A stretch of 64,000 nt of DNA. It comes from Myxococcus guangdongensis. Its GTDB lineage: Bacteria; Myxococcota; Myxococcia; Myxococcales; Myxococcaceae. The notes below the pieces were generated by a model. That model searched no databases. It had not been told where the DNA came from and was given only the letters and a program-made list of their open reading frames with translations. Both the position numbers and the translations under genes were made by a program. The first letter of the stretch is position 1; each line of letters starts with the position of its first letter. The stretch covers positions 122,017 through 186,016 of the forward strand of contig NZ_JAJVKW010000019.1 in assembly GCF_024198255.1 (NCBI RefSeq). Reading direction: 5' to 3'. Shown piece after piece: positions 56,009 through 64,000 of this stretch.

Positions 56009-56872
56009 TCAGACGAGCGAGGCGACGTAGAAGTGCGTCGGCAGGTGGACGACGAGCGCCTCGTGAATCTCTCCGCAGACCGCCAGGCCATCGCGCGGGA
56101 AGATGCCGGGGGGCGGCTGGGCGAAGCGGATGGAGGAGCGGCCGCTGTCGAAGATGGTGGCCGCCGCGGTGAAGTCCCCGACGATGACCTGCCCGGGGTC
56201 CACCATGCGCGCGCGGGCGATGCGCACGCCCATGCTCGTCAAATCCGCCAGCAGCCCGCCCTTGCCCACGAAGTAGCGGTAGTAGTCCGCCGGGTTGACG
56301 AGGATGCCGTCCGCGCTGCCGCCCATCTGCTCCACCCGGTCACACGCCGCCAGCAGCGATGACACGGGGTCCGAGCGCGCCGGCAGCCGGGCGACTCCCG
56401 GCGTCTCCAACAGGCCCCGCACGCGGTCCCCACCCCGCCCTCTCGCGAGCGCCTGGTTCTCCGCGGTGCACAGCCGCACCAGCAGCCGGAAGTCAATGAA
56501 GGTCGCCAGCGTCTCCGGGTCATCCAGGAGCGCGGGCGGGACTTGAATCCACGCCGTGGTGGGCTTGAGCGTGGCCAGGTCCGTGTGGAACTCGAAGGCG
56601 GCCTCGGGACGCAGGCCCACGTCCTCCACCTGGACGGTGGGCGGCGACTGGGGCGGCGTCTCGTGCCAGTACTTCACCTTGCCGCCCTCGGCCTTCACCA
56701 CCTTGAACAGGCCGCGCACCGCGATGCGCGGGCGCCGCTTGAAGCCCGGGAAGGCCTCCGTGATGGTGTGCGAGAACTCCACCGAGGCCTTCGCGCCCTC
56801 TTTGGCGACGGCCTGGGCGAAGACCCTTCCGGGTGACAGGAGCGGCTGCTCCGCGGATTCGTTCGTGCTCAT
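56009..56872 (-). CDS. HK97-fold encapsulin-like shell protein of an NRPS cluster (candidate family 3)
   Basis: 287 residues from ATG 56872. The second half is clearly HK97 capsid-like: TFIDFRLLVRLCTAENQALARGRGGDRVRGLLETPGV (helical spine and loop before GLL-TPG), DGILVNPADYYRYFVGKGGLL, GVRIARARMVDPGQVIVGDFTAAATIFDSGRSSIRF and GEIHEALVVHLPTHFYVASLV. No N-terminal delta domain, protease or portal gene is present, which excludes a phage head operon and points to an encapsulin. N-terminal 100 residues (SPGRVFAQAVAKEGAKASVEFSHT...) are not recognised. Family 3 encapsulins embedded in natural-product clusters have been proposed. It is 13 bp after the lysW-like gene, co-transcribed, cargo unknown. 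Confidence 0.78.
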   Translation of the reverse strand: MSTNESAEQPLLSPGRVFAQAVAKEGAKASVEFSHTITEAFPGFKRRPRIAVRGLFKVVKAEGGKVKYWHETPPQSPPTVQVEDVGLRPEAAFEFHTDLATLKPTTAWIQVPPALLDDPETLATFIDFRLLVRLCTAENQALARGRGGDRVRGLLETPGVARLPARSDPVSSLLAACDRVEQMGGSADGILVNPADYYRYFVGKGGLLADLTSMGVRIARARMVDPGQVIVGDFTAAATIFDSGRSSIRFAQPPPGIFPRDGLAVCGEIHEALVVHLPTHFYVASLV

Positions 56873-56885
56873 GGCGCTCCCGGGC

Positions 56886-57083
56886 CTACTCGCCCCAGTC
56901 CTCCTCGACTTCGGGCGCTTCCTCGAGCCGGAGCGGATTGAGGCCGACCACCTCGAGCTCTCCGTCACAGCCCGAGCACGTCAACACCTCGCCCTGCACG
57001 CGGCCCTCGGCCTCGATGGGCTCCGAACACGTGGGGCAGCGGGCCTGCCCGGTCGCTTCCGACTGCTTCGTCAGTGCATGCAT
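56886..57083 (-). CDS. lysW: LysW-type amino-group carrier protein
   Basis: 65 residues; AGGAG eight bases before ATG 57083. Zinc-ribbon C16-x2-C19 and C36-x2-C39, the helical segment GELEVVGLNPLRLEEAPEVEEDWGE, and the C-terminal EDWGE with terminal Glu65 match LysW, whose terminal Glu gamma-carboxyl is linked by an ATP-grasp ligase to the amino group of glutamate or another amino acid. Carriers like this protect intermediates in lysine/arginine biosynthesis and in some secondary pathways (for example azabicyclic peptide amino acids). The ligase (LysX/ArgX-type) is not in the window and is expected beyond the right edge. Lies between the NRPS and encapsulin genes on one strand. Confidence 0.9.
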   Translation of the reverse strand: MHALTKQSEATGQARCPTCSEPIEAEGRVQGEVLTCSGCDGELEVVGLNPLRLEEAPEVEEDWGE

Positions 57084-57216
57084 GCCCTTGCTCCTCTTGG
57101 ATTGAATCGGCGCAGTCTCTGAGTCTTCATTCCGGTCGTCAAGACAAGCCCTGAAACACAAGTGAGTGCAGCAAGGCCACATTTCTCAGGTATTTCGGCA
57201 CGACGTCTCGACGTGC

Positions 57217-60200
57217 TCACGCGGATACACTCCGAGGGAGTGTCCGGGCGTGGGACCGCTCCAACGCGTCACGCAGGAGCGTGACGAGGGTGTGAACTCC
57301 CGGTGCACGCAGCAGCGCGTAGTGGTCGCCGGGCAGCGTGTGGACGTCCACGCCTCCCCTGGCGAGCAGGTCCCACTCGTGCGCGCGAGGTGACTCGGCG
57401 GATTCGATGGAGAGCAACGCTCCCGGGTAGGGCCTGGGCACGTAGCGCCAGGCGGCGCGGAGGTTGGATTCGAACACGGCGCGCAGCGGCGCGAGCCCTG
57501 TCTCAGGGAGCGCCGCGACGTGGCTCGCCGCGGCCTCCAGCATGCGCAGCGCTTCATCGGGGGGAAGGCTCGCGAGGACGTCCTCCGGACATGGCAGCTC
57601 CGCGCCCGCCGAGCGCAGCACGTCCCGGAAGAAGAGCGCCCCCAACCGCGCGGGTTCGAGCCAGGACGGGTCCACGGCGCCTCCCGGGTGGGCTCGCGCG
57701 TAGGTGTCGATGAGCACCAGCAGGTCCACCGCCTCGCCACGCTCCTGGAGCTGCTGGGCCATCTCGAACGCGAGCGTCCCGCCCAGGGACCACCCCCCGA
57801 GCAGGTAGGGGCCGTGTGGCTGCACCGCGCGAATCGCGAGCAGGTAGCGCTCCGCCAGGGCCTCGACGCTGTCGAGCGGCGCGGCCTCCCCATCGAGGCC
57901 CGGTGCCTGGAGGCCGAAGAAGGGCTGGTCCGGGCCCAGCAGGTGCGCGAGCTCCGCGTACGCGAGCACGGTTCCGCCCACGGGATGGACGCAGAAGAAG
58001 GGGCGCTTCGTCCCGCCGCGCAGTTGAACCAGGGGCGAGGAGGTCTCGCGCGCGTGGCCCGACAACAGGCGCGCGATGCGCTCCACCGTCGCGCCCTGGA
58101 AGAACGCGGCCACGGGGAGGGAGCGGCCCGTGAGCTCACGAATCCGCGCGAGCAGGCGCATGGCCAGCAACGAGTGGCCGCCGAGTTCGAAGAAGTCATC
58201 GCGGATGCCCACCGGATGGACGCCGAGCGTCTCCTCCCAGGCCCGGACGAGCTGGAGCTCCAGCGAGGTCCTCGGAGGAACGCGAGGCGCCGCGTCCTGG
58301 CGTGCGACGTCCGTGTCCAGCGCGGGCAAGGCCCGGCGATTCACCTTGCCGCTGGGTGACAGGGGCAGTGACTCCAACGTCACGAAGTGGCCCGGCACCA
58401 TGGAGTCGGGCAGTCGCTCCTGGAGGAAGGCGCGCAGGGCCCTCGCCTCGGGAGCGGCGCCATCCGAGCCCACGACATAGGCCACCAGGCGTGACAGCCC
58501 CGAGCCATCCGCGCGTGCCTCCACCACGCAGTCCTTCACCGCGGGATGGTGCGCGAGCGCGGCCTCGACCTCCGCCAGCTCGATGCGATAGCCGCGCACC
58601 TTCACCTGTGCGTCGCGGCGTCCGAGGAACTCGACGGTGCCCTCGGAGAGGTATCGCGCGAAGTCTCCCGTCCGATACACCCGTGTGCCTGGAGCAAGGC
58701 CCAGCGGGTCCGCGACGAAGCGCTCCGTCGTCAGGTCCGGACGGTGGAGGTAACCGCGCGCCAGCGCCACTCCCCCCAGATACAGCTCGCCGGGGACACC
58801 GGGAGGAACCGGCGTGCCTCGCGCATCGAGCACGTGAACACGCGCGTTCGCGATGGGGCGACCGATGGGCGGAAGGTCCGGCCAGGATGAGGGGTCGCCC
58901 TCCAGCGTGTGGGCCGTCACCACGTGGGACTCCGTGGGCCCGTAGTGGTTGTGCAGGACGCAGCCCGGCAGACGACCGATGAAGCGCCGCAGCGCGGGTG
59001 TCACGCGGAGCTGCTCTCCGGCCGTGATGATTTCACGGAGTCGACTCGGAGCCGGTCCATCCCGGTCCGCCACCTCGGCGAGGTTCTGGAGCGCGACGAA
59101 GGGGAGGAACAGTCGCTCGACGCCGTGCTGGTCCATGTGCTCCAGCAGCGCGCGCGCATCCAGCCGCAGCTCCTCGGGGATGAGCACCAGTTCCCCACCT
59201 GCCGCCCAGGTGGAGAACAGCTCCTGGAAGCAGACGTCGAAGCTCAGCGCGGAGAACTGGAGCGTGCGCCCCTGGGGCAGGCGCGAGGCGCCCAGCTGCC
59301 ACTGCACCAGGTTGAGCAGCGGCCCGTGCGGCATGGCCACGCCCTTCGGGTCTCCCGTCGAACCCGAGGTGTAGATGACGTACGCGAGCGACTCCGCCCC
59401 CGCCAGTGGCGGGAGGTCCTCCGGGTCCTCGTCCTCGAAGCGCGCCGCCTCGGTGTCGAGCAGCAGCTTCTGGGCCGTCCCTTCCGGCACGAGGTCGGCG
59501 AGGGACGACTGCGTGAGCAACCACGGAGTCCTGGAGAAGCGAAGCATCCACGCCAGTCGCTCGCGCGGATACGACGGGTCCAACGGGACGTAGGCTCCAC
59601 CCGCCTTGAGGATGGCGAGCACACCGACGGCGAGGTCCAGGGAGCGACGGACACACAGGCCCACGGGCACATCGGGCCCCACGCCTCCCCGGCGCAGGAG
59701 TCTCGCCAGTCGGTTCGCTCGTTGGTTCAGCTCGCCATAGGTGAGCGCGTGCTCGCCGAAGCGGACCGCCACCGCGTCGGGAGTGCACTCGGCCTGCTCC
59801 TCGAAGAGCGCGTTCACATGACTCACGGATGGAGGTGGCGCCTCGGTAGCGTTCCACTCCACCAACAGCCGGTGCCGCTCGGCCTCGGCGAGCAGCGGCA
59901 ACGTCTCGACGTCCTGCGCGGGCTGCGCGAGCGCGGACTGGAGCAGCCGGAGGTAGTGCCCCGCCATCCGCGACACCGTCCCCTCGTCGAAGAGGTCCGT
60001 GTTGTATTCCCAGGACGTCACCAGCGACTGGGGCTGCTCCTGGACGAACAGGGTGAGGTCGAACTTCGACATGCCCGGCTCGAAGGCGAGGCTCTCGACA
60101 CCGAGCCCCTGGAGCGACATCGGCACGGTGGGTCCCGGCATGACGAACATGACCTGGAAGAGCGGTGAGCGGCTCAAATCCCTGCTCGGCTGCAGCGCGT

Positions 60201-63200
60201 CCACCAGCTGCTCGAACGGCAGGTCCTGGTGCGCGAACGCTCCCAGGCACGCCTTCCTCACCCTCCTCAGCAACTCCCCGAAGCTCGCTCCTCCCGTCTC
60301 CACCCTCACCACCAACGTGTTCACGAAGAAGCCAACCAACTCCTCCACCTGCCTCCAGTTCCTCCCCGATATCGGCGTCCCCACCACCACGTCGCCCTGC
60401 CCGCTGTAGCGCCCCAGCAGCACCTGGAACGCCGCCAGCAACGTCATGTACAGCGTCACTCCCTCCTTCCGGCTCAGCTCGCGCAGCGCGCCCGCCAGCT
60501 CGGGAGGAATCCGGAGCGACAGGTGCGCCCCGTTGAAGGACTGCACCGCGGGACGAGGTCTGTCGGTGGGCAGCTCCAGCACCGGCGGCGCTCCCGCCAA
60601 CTGCTCCTTCCACCATCCCAGCTGCTTCTCCAGCACCTCACCCTTCAGCCACTCCCGCTGCCACCTCGCGTAGTCCGCGTACCGCACCTCCAACGGCGTG
60701 TACTCCGCCGTCTCCCCTCGCACCCTCGCCCCGTAACCTTCTCCCAGCTCCTTCTCCATCAGCCCCACCGACCAACCGTCGAACACGATGTGATGCACCA
60801 CCCACACCAGCACGTGTTCTTCCTCCCCCACCCTCAACACCTTCGCCCTCAGCAGCGGCCCTCGCTCCAGGTCGAACGGACGCTGGGCTTCCTCCTCCAC
60901 CCTTTGCAGCACTTCCGCTGCGGCGACCTGTTCCACCGTCAGCGACAGCTCCACGTCCTCGTGGATTCGCTGCACCGGCGTCCCATCCACCTCGCCGAAC
61001 GTCGTCCTCAGTGACTCGTGCCTTCGCACCACGTCACGGAACGCTCCCTCCAGCGCCCTCACATCCAGTCGGCCCGTGAGCCGCGTCGCGAAGGGCATGT
61101 TGTAGGAGAACCCCTCCGCGTCGAGCTGCGAGAGGAACCACAATCGCTGCTGCGCGAAGGACTGCTCCACCACGCCGCTGTGCGGTCTCCTGGCCAGCGC
61201 GGGCGGAGGCGCACCTCGGGCCTCCTCGACGACGTCCTCCAGGTGCTCCGCGAGCTGCGCCACCGTGGGCGATTCGAAGAGCACACGAACAGGAAGGTCT
61301 CGCCCCACCACGTCCTTCAAGCGGGACACCGCCTGGGTCGCGAGCAGCGAGTGCCCTCCCAGTTCGAAGAAGTGGGCGTCCACGCCCACGCGCTCCAGGC
61401 CGAGCAGCGGACCGAACACCTCCGCGACCACCCGCTCCATCGCCGTGCGTGGCGCCACGTCGCCACCGCGTGACTCCTCCACGCGGGGCACGGGCAGCGC
61501 CTTGCGGTCCACCTTCCCCGTCGGGGCAATCGGCAGCGCCGGGAGCGCGACGAAGGCCGAGGGCACCATGTACTCGGGTACCTTCGCCTGGAGATGCGCG
61601 CGCAGCTCCGCGGGCGTCAGCGAGTGCCCCTCCTGGTACACGACGTAGCCCACCAGCCGACGGTCTCCCGGCACGTCCTCGCGCACCACCGCCACCGCGT
61701 CCCTCACGCCGGGCAGCGCGCGCAGCACCACCTCCACTTCGCCCAGCTCGACGCGGAAGCCCCGCAGCTTCACCTGCCCATCCAGGCGCCCGAGGAACTC
61801 CAGGTTCCCGTCCGCCAGCCACCGCGCCCTGTCTCCCGTGCGGTAGTAGCGCTCACCCGATGCACCCTCGAGCGTGTCCGGAAGGAACCGGTCCGCGGTC
61901 AGCTCGGGGCGACCGTGATAGCCGTGCGCCAGGCTCGCGCCCGCGACGCCTACTTCTCCCGGGACACCGATGGGACAGGGCTCGCCGTTCGCATCCAACA
62001 CGAACAGGCGCACGTTGGTGATGGGCACGCCCACCGGAGGAAGCGCGGGCCACGATGAGGGCGGCCCCGAGGCCCGCCACGCGGTGACGACATGCGCCTC
62101 CGAGGGACCGTACTGATTCTCCAGCACGCACCCCGGGAGCCGCTCGAAGAAGGCCACGAGCGCGGGCGTCACCTGGAGCTGCTCTCCCGCCGTGACGACC
62201 TCCGTTAGGGGAGGCAGGACCTCCTCGGACGCCGCGGCGTCACAGACCGCCTGGAGCGCGACGAAGGGGAGATAGAGCCGCTCGACCTTGTGGCGCACCA
62301 TGTACCGGAGCATCGCGCCAGGGTCCTGACGCAGCGTCGGGGTGATGAGCAGGACGCGCCCGCCCAGGCACCAGGTGCCGAACATCTCCTGGAAGGAGAC
62401 ATCGAAGTTGAGCGAGGCGAACTGGAGCGTCGTCGCGTCCGGCTTCACCGTCCGCTTCAGCAACCACCAGAGCATGTTGCCCACCGCGCGGTGGGACATG
62501 ACGATGCCCTTCGGTCGGCCCGTGCTCCCGGACGTGTAGACGAAGTAGCAGTGCGTCTCCACGGAGAGGTCCACGCAGGGCGCGCTCGTGGGGCGGCGCG
62601 CGATGGCGGCGGACTCGTCCTCCAGGTTCAGCAGGCGCGCGGACGTCCCCGACGGCAGCGCGGCGACCAGGTGCGACTGCGCCACCACCACGGGCGCTTC
62701 GGTGTCCTCCAACATGAGCCGCAGCCGCTCGGTGGGCCACGTCGGGTCCAACGGAAGGAAGGCCGCTCCGGCCTTGAGCGTGGCCAGCACCGCCACGGGC
62801 ATCTCGAGACTGCTCCGGTCCAGGCACAACCCCACCGAGCCGTTGGGCGGAACCCCCAACGCCACCAGGTGGTTCGCGAGCTGGTTGGCGCGCGCGTCCA
62901 GCTCCGCGTACGTCAGCGAGCGCGTGCCGTCCGTCACCGCCTCCGCGTGCGGCGTCCGCGCCACCTGGGCCTCCACCCATTGGTGCATCAGGCCCGGCAC
63001 ATAGGTCGCGTCCCGACGCGCACCCCACTCCACCAGCAGGTGCCGACGCTCCGTCGCGTCGAGCAGCGGGAGCGCGGAGACGGGCTGCTCCGAGGACTCC
63101 ACCACCGCGTCGAGCAGGCGACCGTAGTGCCCCGCCATCCGCGACACCGTCTCCTCGTCGAAGAGGTCCGTGTTGTATTCCCAGGACGTCACCAGCCCGC

Positions 63201-64000
63201 GCGGCGTCTCCCACGCGAACAGCGTGAGGTCGAACTTCGACACGCCCGGCTCGAAGTCGAGCTCCTCGGCCGTGACTCCTTCGAGCGACAGGGGCGCCAG
63301 CTCGCCGGGCATGACGAACATGACCTGGAAGAGCGGTGAGCGGCTCAAATCCCTGCTCGGCTGCAGCGCGTCCACCAGCTGCTCGAAGGGCAGGTCCTGG
63401 TGCGCGAACGCTCCCAGGCACGCCTTCCTCACCCTCCTCAGCAACTCCCCGAAGCTCGCTCCCCCCGTCTCCACCCTCACCACCAACGTGTTCACGAAGA
63501 AGCCAACCAACTCCTCCACCTGCCTCCAGTTCCTCCCCGATATCGGCGTCCCCACCACCACGTCGCCCTGCCCGCTGTAGCGCCCCAGCAGCACCTGGAA
63601 CGCCGCCAGCAACGTCATGTACAGCGTCACCCCTTCCTTCCGGCTCAGCTCGCGCAGCTTCTCTTCCAGACCATGCGAGAGCGTCACGCGCTTCAGCGCA
63701 CCTCGATAGGTGCGCACCGCGGGACGAGGTCTGTCGGTGGGCAGCTCCAACACCGGCGGCGCTCCCGCCAACTGCTCCTTCCACCACTCCAGCTGCTTCT
63801 CCAGCACCTCACCCTTCAGCCACTCCCGCTGCCACCTCGCGTAGTCCGCGTACCGCACCTCCAACGGCGTGCGCTCCGCCGTCTCCCCTCGCACCCTCGC
63901 CCCGTAACCTTCTCCCAGCTCCTTCTCCATCAGCCCCACCGACCAACCGTCGAACACGATGTGATGCACCACCCACACCAGCACGTGTTCTTCCTCCCCC
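57217..64000 (-). CDS. Nonribosomal peptide synthetase, C-terminal modules (C-A-T-C-A-T-TE), N-terminus beyond window
   Basis: 2261 codons visible to the right edge. From the N-terminal side: end of a condensation domain with HHIVFDG (about 63950-63970); adenylation domain A1 with VYTSGSTGRPKG (about 62505-62540); carrier FFELGGHSLL (about 61340-61370); condensation domain 2 with HHIVFDG (about 60779-60800); A2 with IYTSGSTGDPKG (about 59341-59376); carrier 2 FFELGGHSLL (about 58160-58195); thioesterase with Ser in GGWSLGG (about 57777-57800), Asp in LLVLIDTYA and His in PGDHYALL. The thioesterase releases the finished peptide, so this is the last protein of the line. By alignment to GrsA-Phe, the A2 code reads DVQFIAHVV, the standard proline code, and A1 reads DVQYVAQVV, a relative. 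The stop is 133 bp from lysW. Confidence 0.95.
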   Translation of the reverse strand, partial: GEEEHVLVWVVHHIVFDGWSVGLMEKELGEGYGARVRGETAERTPLEVRYADYARWQREWLKGEVLEKQLEWWKEQLAGAPPVLELPTDRPRPAVRTYRGALKRVTLSHGLEEKLRELSRKEGVTLYMTLLAAFQVLLGRYSGQGDVVVGTPISGRNWRQVEELVGFFVNTLVVRVETGGASFGELLRRVRKACLGAFAHQDLPFEQLVDALQPSRDLSRSPLFQVMFVMPGELAPLSLEGVTAEELDFEPGVSKFDLTLFAWETPRGLVTSWEYNTDLFDEETVSRMAGHYGRLLDAVVESSEQPVSALPLLDATERRHLLVEWGARRDATYVPGLMHQWVEAQVARTPHAEAVTDGTRSLTYAELDARANQLANHLVALGVPPNGSVGLCLDRSSLEMPVAVLATLKAGAAFLPLDPTWPTERLRLMLEDTEAPVVVAQSHLVAALPSGTSARLLNLEDESAAIARRPTSAPCVDLSVETHCYFVYTSGSTGRPKGIVMSHRAVGNMLWWLLKRTVKPDATTLQFASLNFDVSFQEMFGTWCLGGRVLLITPTLRQDPGAMLRYMVRHKVERLYLPFVALQAVCDAAASEEVLPPLTEVVTAGEQLQVTPALVAFFERLPGCVLENQYGPSEAHVVTAWRASGPPSSWPALPPVGVPITNVRLFVLDANGEPCPIGVPGEVGVAGASLAHGYHGRPELTADRFLPDTLEGASGERYYRTGDRARWLADGNLEFLGRLDGQVKLRGFRVELGEVEVVLRALPGVRDAVAVVREDVPGDRRLVGYVVYQEGHSLTPAELRAHLQAKVPEYMVPSAFVALPALPIAPTGKVDRKALPVPRVEESRGGDVAPRTAMERVVAEVFGPLLGLERVGVDAHFFELGGHSLLATQAVSRLKDVVGRDLPVRVLFESPTVAQLAEHLEDVVEEARGAPPPALARRPHSGVVEQSFAQQRLWFLSQLDAEGFSYNMPFATRLTGRLDVRALEGAFRDVVRRHESLRTTFGEVDGTPVQRIHEDVELSLTVEQVAAAEVLQRVEEEAQRPFDLERGPLLRAKVLRVGEEEHVLVWVVHHIVFDGWSVGLMEKELGEGYGARVRGETAEYTPLEVRYADYARWQREWLKGEVLEKQLGWWKEQLAGAPPVLELPTDRPRPAVQSFNGAHLSLRIPPELAGALRELSRKEGVTLYMTLLAAFQVLLGRYSGQGDVVVGTPISGRNWRQVEELVGFFVNTLVVRVETGGASFGELLRRVRKACLGAFAHQDLPFEQLVDALQPSRDLSRSPLFQVMFVMPGPTVPMSLQGLGVESLAFEPGMSKFDLTLFVQEQPQSLVTSWEYNTDLFDEGTVSRMAGHYLRLLQSALAQPAQDVETLPLLAEAERHRLLVEWNATEAPPPSVSHVNALFEEQAECTPDAVAVRFGEHALTYGELNQRANRLARLLRRGGVGPDVPVGLCVRRSLDLAVGVLAILKAGGAYVPLDPSYPRERLAWMLRFSRTPWLLTQSSLADLVPEGTAQKLLLDTEAARFEDEDPEDLPPLAGAESLAYVIYTSGSTGDPKGVAMPHGPLLNLVQWQLGASRLPQGRTLQFSALSFDVCFQELFSTWAAGGELVLIPEELRLDARALLEHMDQHGVERLFLPFVALQNLAEVADRDGPAPSRLREIITAGEQLRVTPALRRFIGRLPGCVLHNHYGPTESHVVTAHTLEGDPSSWPDLPPIGRPIANARVHVLDARGTPVPPGVPGELYLGGVALARGYLHRPDLTTERFVADPLGLAPGTRVYRTGDFARYLSEGTVEFLGRRDAQVKVRGYRIELAEVEAALAHHPAVKDCVVEARADGSGLSRLVAYVVGSDGAAPEARALRAFLQERLPDSMVPGHFVTLESLPLSPSGKVNRRALPALDTDVARQDAAPRVPPRTSLELQLVRAWEETLGVHPVGIRDDFFELGGHSLLAMRLLARIRELTGRSLPVAAFFQGATVERIARLLSGHARETSSPLVQLRGGTKRPFFCVHPVGGTVLAYAELAHLLGPDQPFFGLQAPGLDGEAAPLDSVEALAERYLLAIRAVQPHGPYLLGGWSLGGTLAFEMAQQLQERGEAVDLLVLIDTYARAHPGGAVDPSWLEPARLGALFFRDVLRSAGAELPCPEDVLASLPPDEALRMLEAAASHVAALPETGLAPLRAVFESNLRAAWRYVPRPYPGALLSIESAESPRAHEWDLLARGGVDVHTLPGDHYALLRAPGVHTLVTLLRDALERSHARTLPRSVSA
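59953..60829 (-). repeat. Near-identical intra-gene repeat, copy in module 2
   Basis: Condensation-domain segment nearly identical in DNA to 63124-64000 (offset 3171 bp). Blocks of several hundred bases differ by only a few bases, interrupted by one divergent stretch (about 60490-60550). Confidence 0.85.
63124..64000 (-). repeat. Near-identical intra-gene repeat, copy in module 1
   Basis: Partner of 59953-60829. The copy runs to the window edge and may extend further. Such identity at silent positions points to recent duplication or gene conversion between modules. Confidence 0.85.

Noticed and set aside
56009..56872. Reading the HK97-like protein as a prophage major capsid
   Set aside because: No portal, terminase, protease or tail genes nearby; instead flanked by a LysW carrier and NRPS, favouring an encapsulin.

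Overview
The window is high-GC, densely coded DNA from a myxobacterium, most likely Myxococcus or a close relative. The strongest argument is gene order. romR, a double-CheW protein, a receiver-GGDEF protein, an encapsulin ferritin cargo (encC), a hybrid kinase, a lipoprotein, a groES-less groEL, a single receiver and a TPR-zincin follow each other. As I recall it, M. xanthus has romR (MXAN_4461), encC (MXAN_4464) and groEL2 (MXAN_4467) at the same relative spacing. M57 peptidases, DUF4215 repeats and pre-peptidase C-terminal (PPC) repeats are also typical of the phylum.

Left part, 1-13.9 kb: conserved core. It holds valS (cut by the left edge), the polarity regulator romR, a c-di-GMP synthase, the encapsulin cargo ferritin, a two-component hybrid kinase, and groEL with a readable CIRCE/HrcA operator and sigma-A-type promoter. 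A divergent SDR/TetR pair with two tandem palindromic operators follows, then a selenocysteine tRNA gene (selC).

Middle-left, 14-29.2 kb: accessory DNA beginning immediately after selC. It holds a NERD-helicase, a very large multidomain lipoprotein, a TIGR04141-like protein of sporadic distribution, an N-acyltransferase-like protein, and a tightly packed five-gene operon (sigma-like factor, small HTH-like protein, ImmA/IrrE protease, NurA-like protein, HerA ATPase) that looks like a candidate defence or DNA-processing system.

Middle, 29.2-40.7 kb: a methyltransferase, a Tat-exported PhoX-like protein, folD and many secreted proteins. The latter include an M57 protease, an I36-type inhibitor, a lipoprotein of about twelve PPC repeats, and a tandem pair of paralogous cysteine-rich secreted peptides. 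Convergent gene pairs are repeatedly separated by strong GC-rich hairpins.

Right-middle, 41-54.6 kb: a nine-gene fatty-acid beta-oxidation operon (enoyl-CoA hydratase, TetR, SDR, acyl-CoA ligase, two acyl-CoA dehydrogenases, thiolase, FadB-type fusion, aldehyde dehydrogenase) faces a dihaem RoxA-like rubber oxygenase. Rubber cleavage yields oxo-aldehydes, so the neighbourhood could form a polyisoprene catabolic route. That is inference.

Right end, 55-64 kb: a biosynthetic locus. The last two modules of a nonribosomal peptide synthetase (C-A-T-C-A-T-TE, N-terminus off the window) are followed by a LysW-type amino-group carrier protein ending in EDWGE, and then by an HK97-fold encapsulin-like shell protein. 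A natural-product-type methyltransferase faces them. One adenylation domain has a textbook proline-type code and the other a proline-like code. An encapsulin shell with an amino-group carrier and an NRPS is the most exciting system here.
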